Source of the DNA: Ostrinia nubilalis
Lineage: Eukaryota; Arthropoda; Insecta; Lepidoptera; Crambidae
Length of the DNA stretch: 64,000 nucleotides
Direction: 5' to 3'
Assembly: GCF_963855985.1 (NCBI RefSeq)
Contig: NC_087090.1
Coordinates: 14,940,501 to 15,004,500 of the forward strand
Each line of letters starts with the position of its first letter. Position 1 is the first letter of the stretch. Below, in pieces: positions 63,939 through 64,000 of this stretch. Made by a program: the position numbers and the translations under genes. A model generated the notes under the pieces. The model saw only the letters and a list, made by a program, of their open reading frames with translations, was not told the origin of the DNA and made no database searches.

Positions 63939-64000
63939 TCTATACTACTTAATATTATAAATGCGAAAGTAACTCTGTCTGTCTGGACGGTCTGTCTGTC
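63939..64000 (+). mobile_element. Helitron-like element, start only (cut by window edge)
   Basis: TACTTAATATTATAAATGCG and AAAGTAACTCTGTCTGTC match the start of 47971-48191. The rest lies outside the window. Confidence 0.6.

Noticed and set aside
1..64000. CRISPR array, operons, phage or bacterial genes
   Set aside because: No direct-repeat/spacer pattern with constant spacing, and the genes found are spliced animal genes or transposons.

Overview
The window looks like AT-rich animal nuclear DNA, most likely from a moth or butterfly. The evidence is two conserved intron-containing animal genes, a full-length RTE-type non-LTR retrotransposon of the kind common in Lepidoptera, a short-LTR Ty3/gypsy element resembling the mag lineage first described from silkworm, tRNA-headed SINEs, and a dense carpet of small inverted-repeat transposons. 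The species assignment is inference; no database search was possible.

Layout. Bases 1-13200 hold mostly miniature transposons, SINE copies and fragments. They also hold a minus-strand promoter and two untranslated leader exons (9109-8991 and 7900-7845) of a gene whose coding part must lie left of the window. 13224-16385 is a full-length RTE element with a 12-bp target duplication. 17538-21967 is a full-length gypsy-type element with identical 110-bp LTRs and a 5-bp target duplication. 23240-23790 has an 18-bp minisatellite that stays in one open frame. 24734-32380 (minus) is HEATR1/UTP10 (2100 aa, four coding exons), needed for ribosome biogenesis. 34532-40058 (plus) is a lysosomal thioesterase of the PPT2 family (285 aa, six coding exons) with a tRNA-Gln(CTG) gene in its fifth intron. 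These two genes are divergent and about 2 kb apart.

41-57 kb is gene-poor and repeat-rich. It holds a 2.2-kb element with short inverted termini, a 400-bp inverted-repeat element inserted into one copy of a local duplication, a 1.1-kb foldback with arms of about 460 bp, and an internally deleted piggyBac relative with TTAA flanks. 57.7-59.1 kb holds a possible minus-strand last exon and a compact intronless gene with a TATA box. That gene encodes a 123-aa protein made of five 18-20 residue repeats (predicted beta-solenoid), which I could not assign to a named family. A second tRNA-Gln(CTG) lies at 63.3 kb on the minus strand.

I see no operons, CRISPR arrays or clear horizontally transferred genes. 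HEATR1 and PPT2 act in unrelated pathways. The features most worth following are the unassigned repeat protein at 58.3 kb, the promoter without a visible gene at 9.1 kb, the 1.1-kb foldback, and an intact RTE reading frame that carries a substituted catalytic aspartate.
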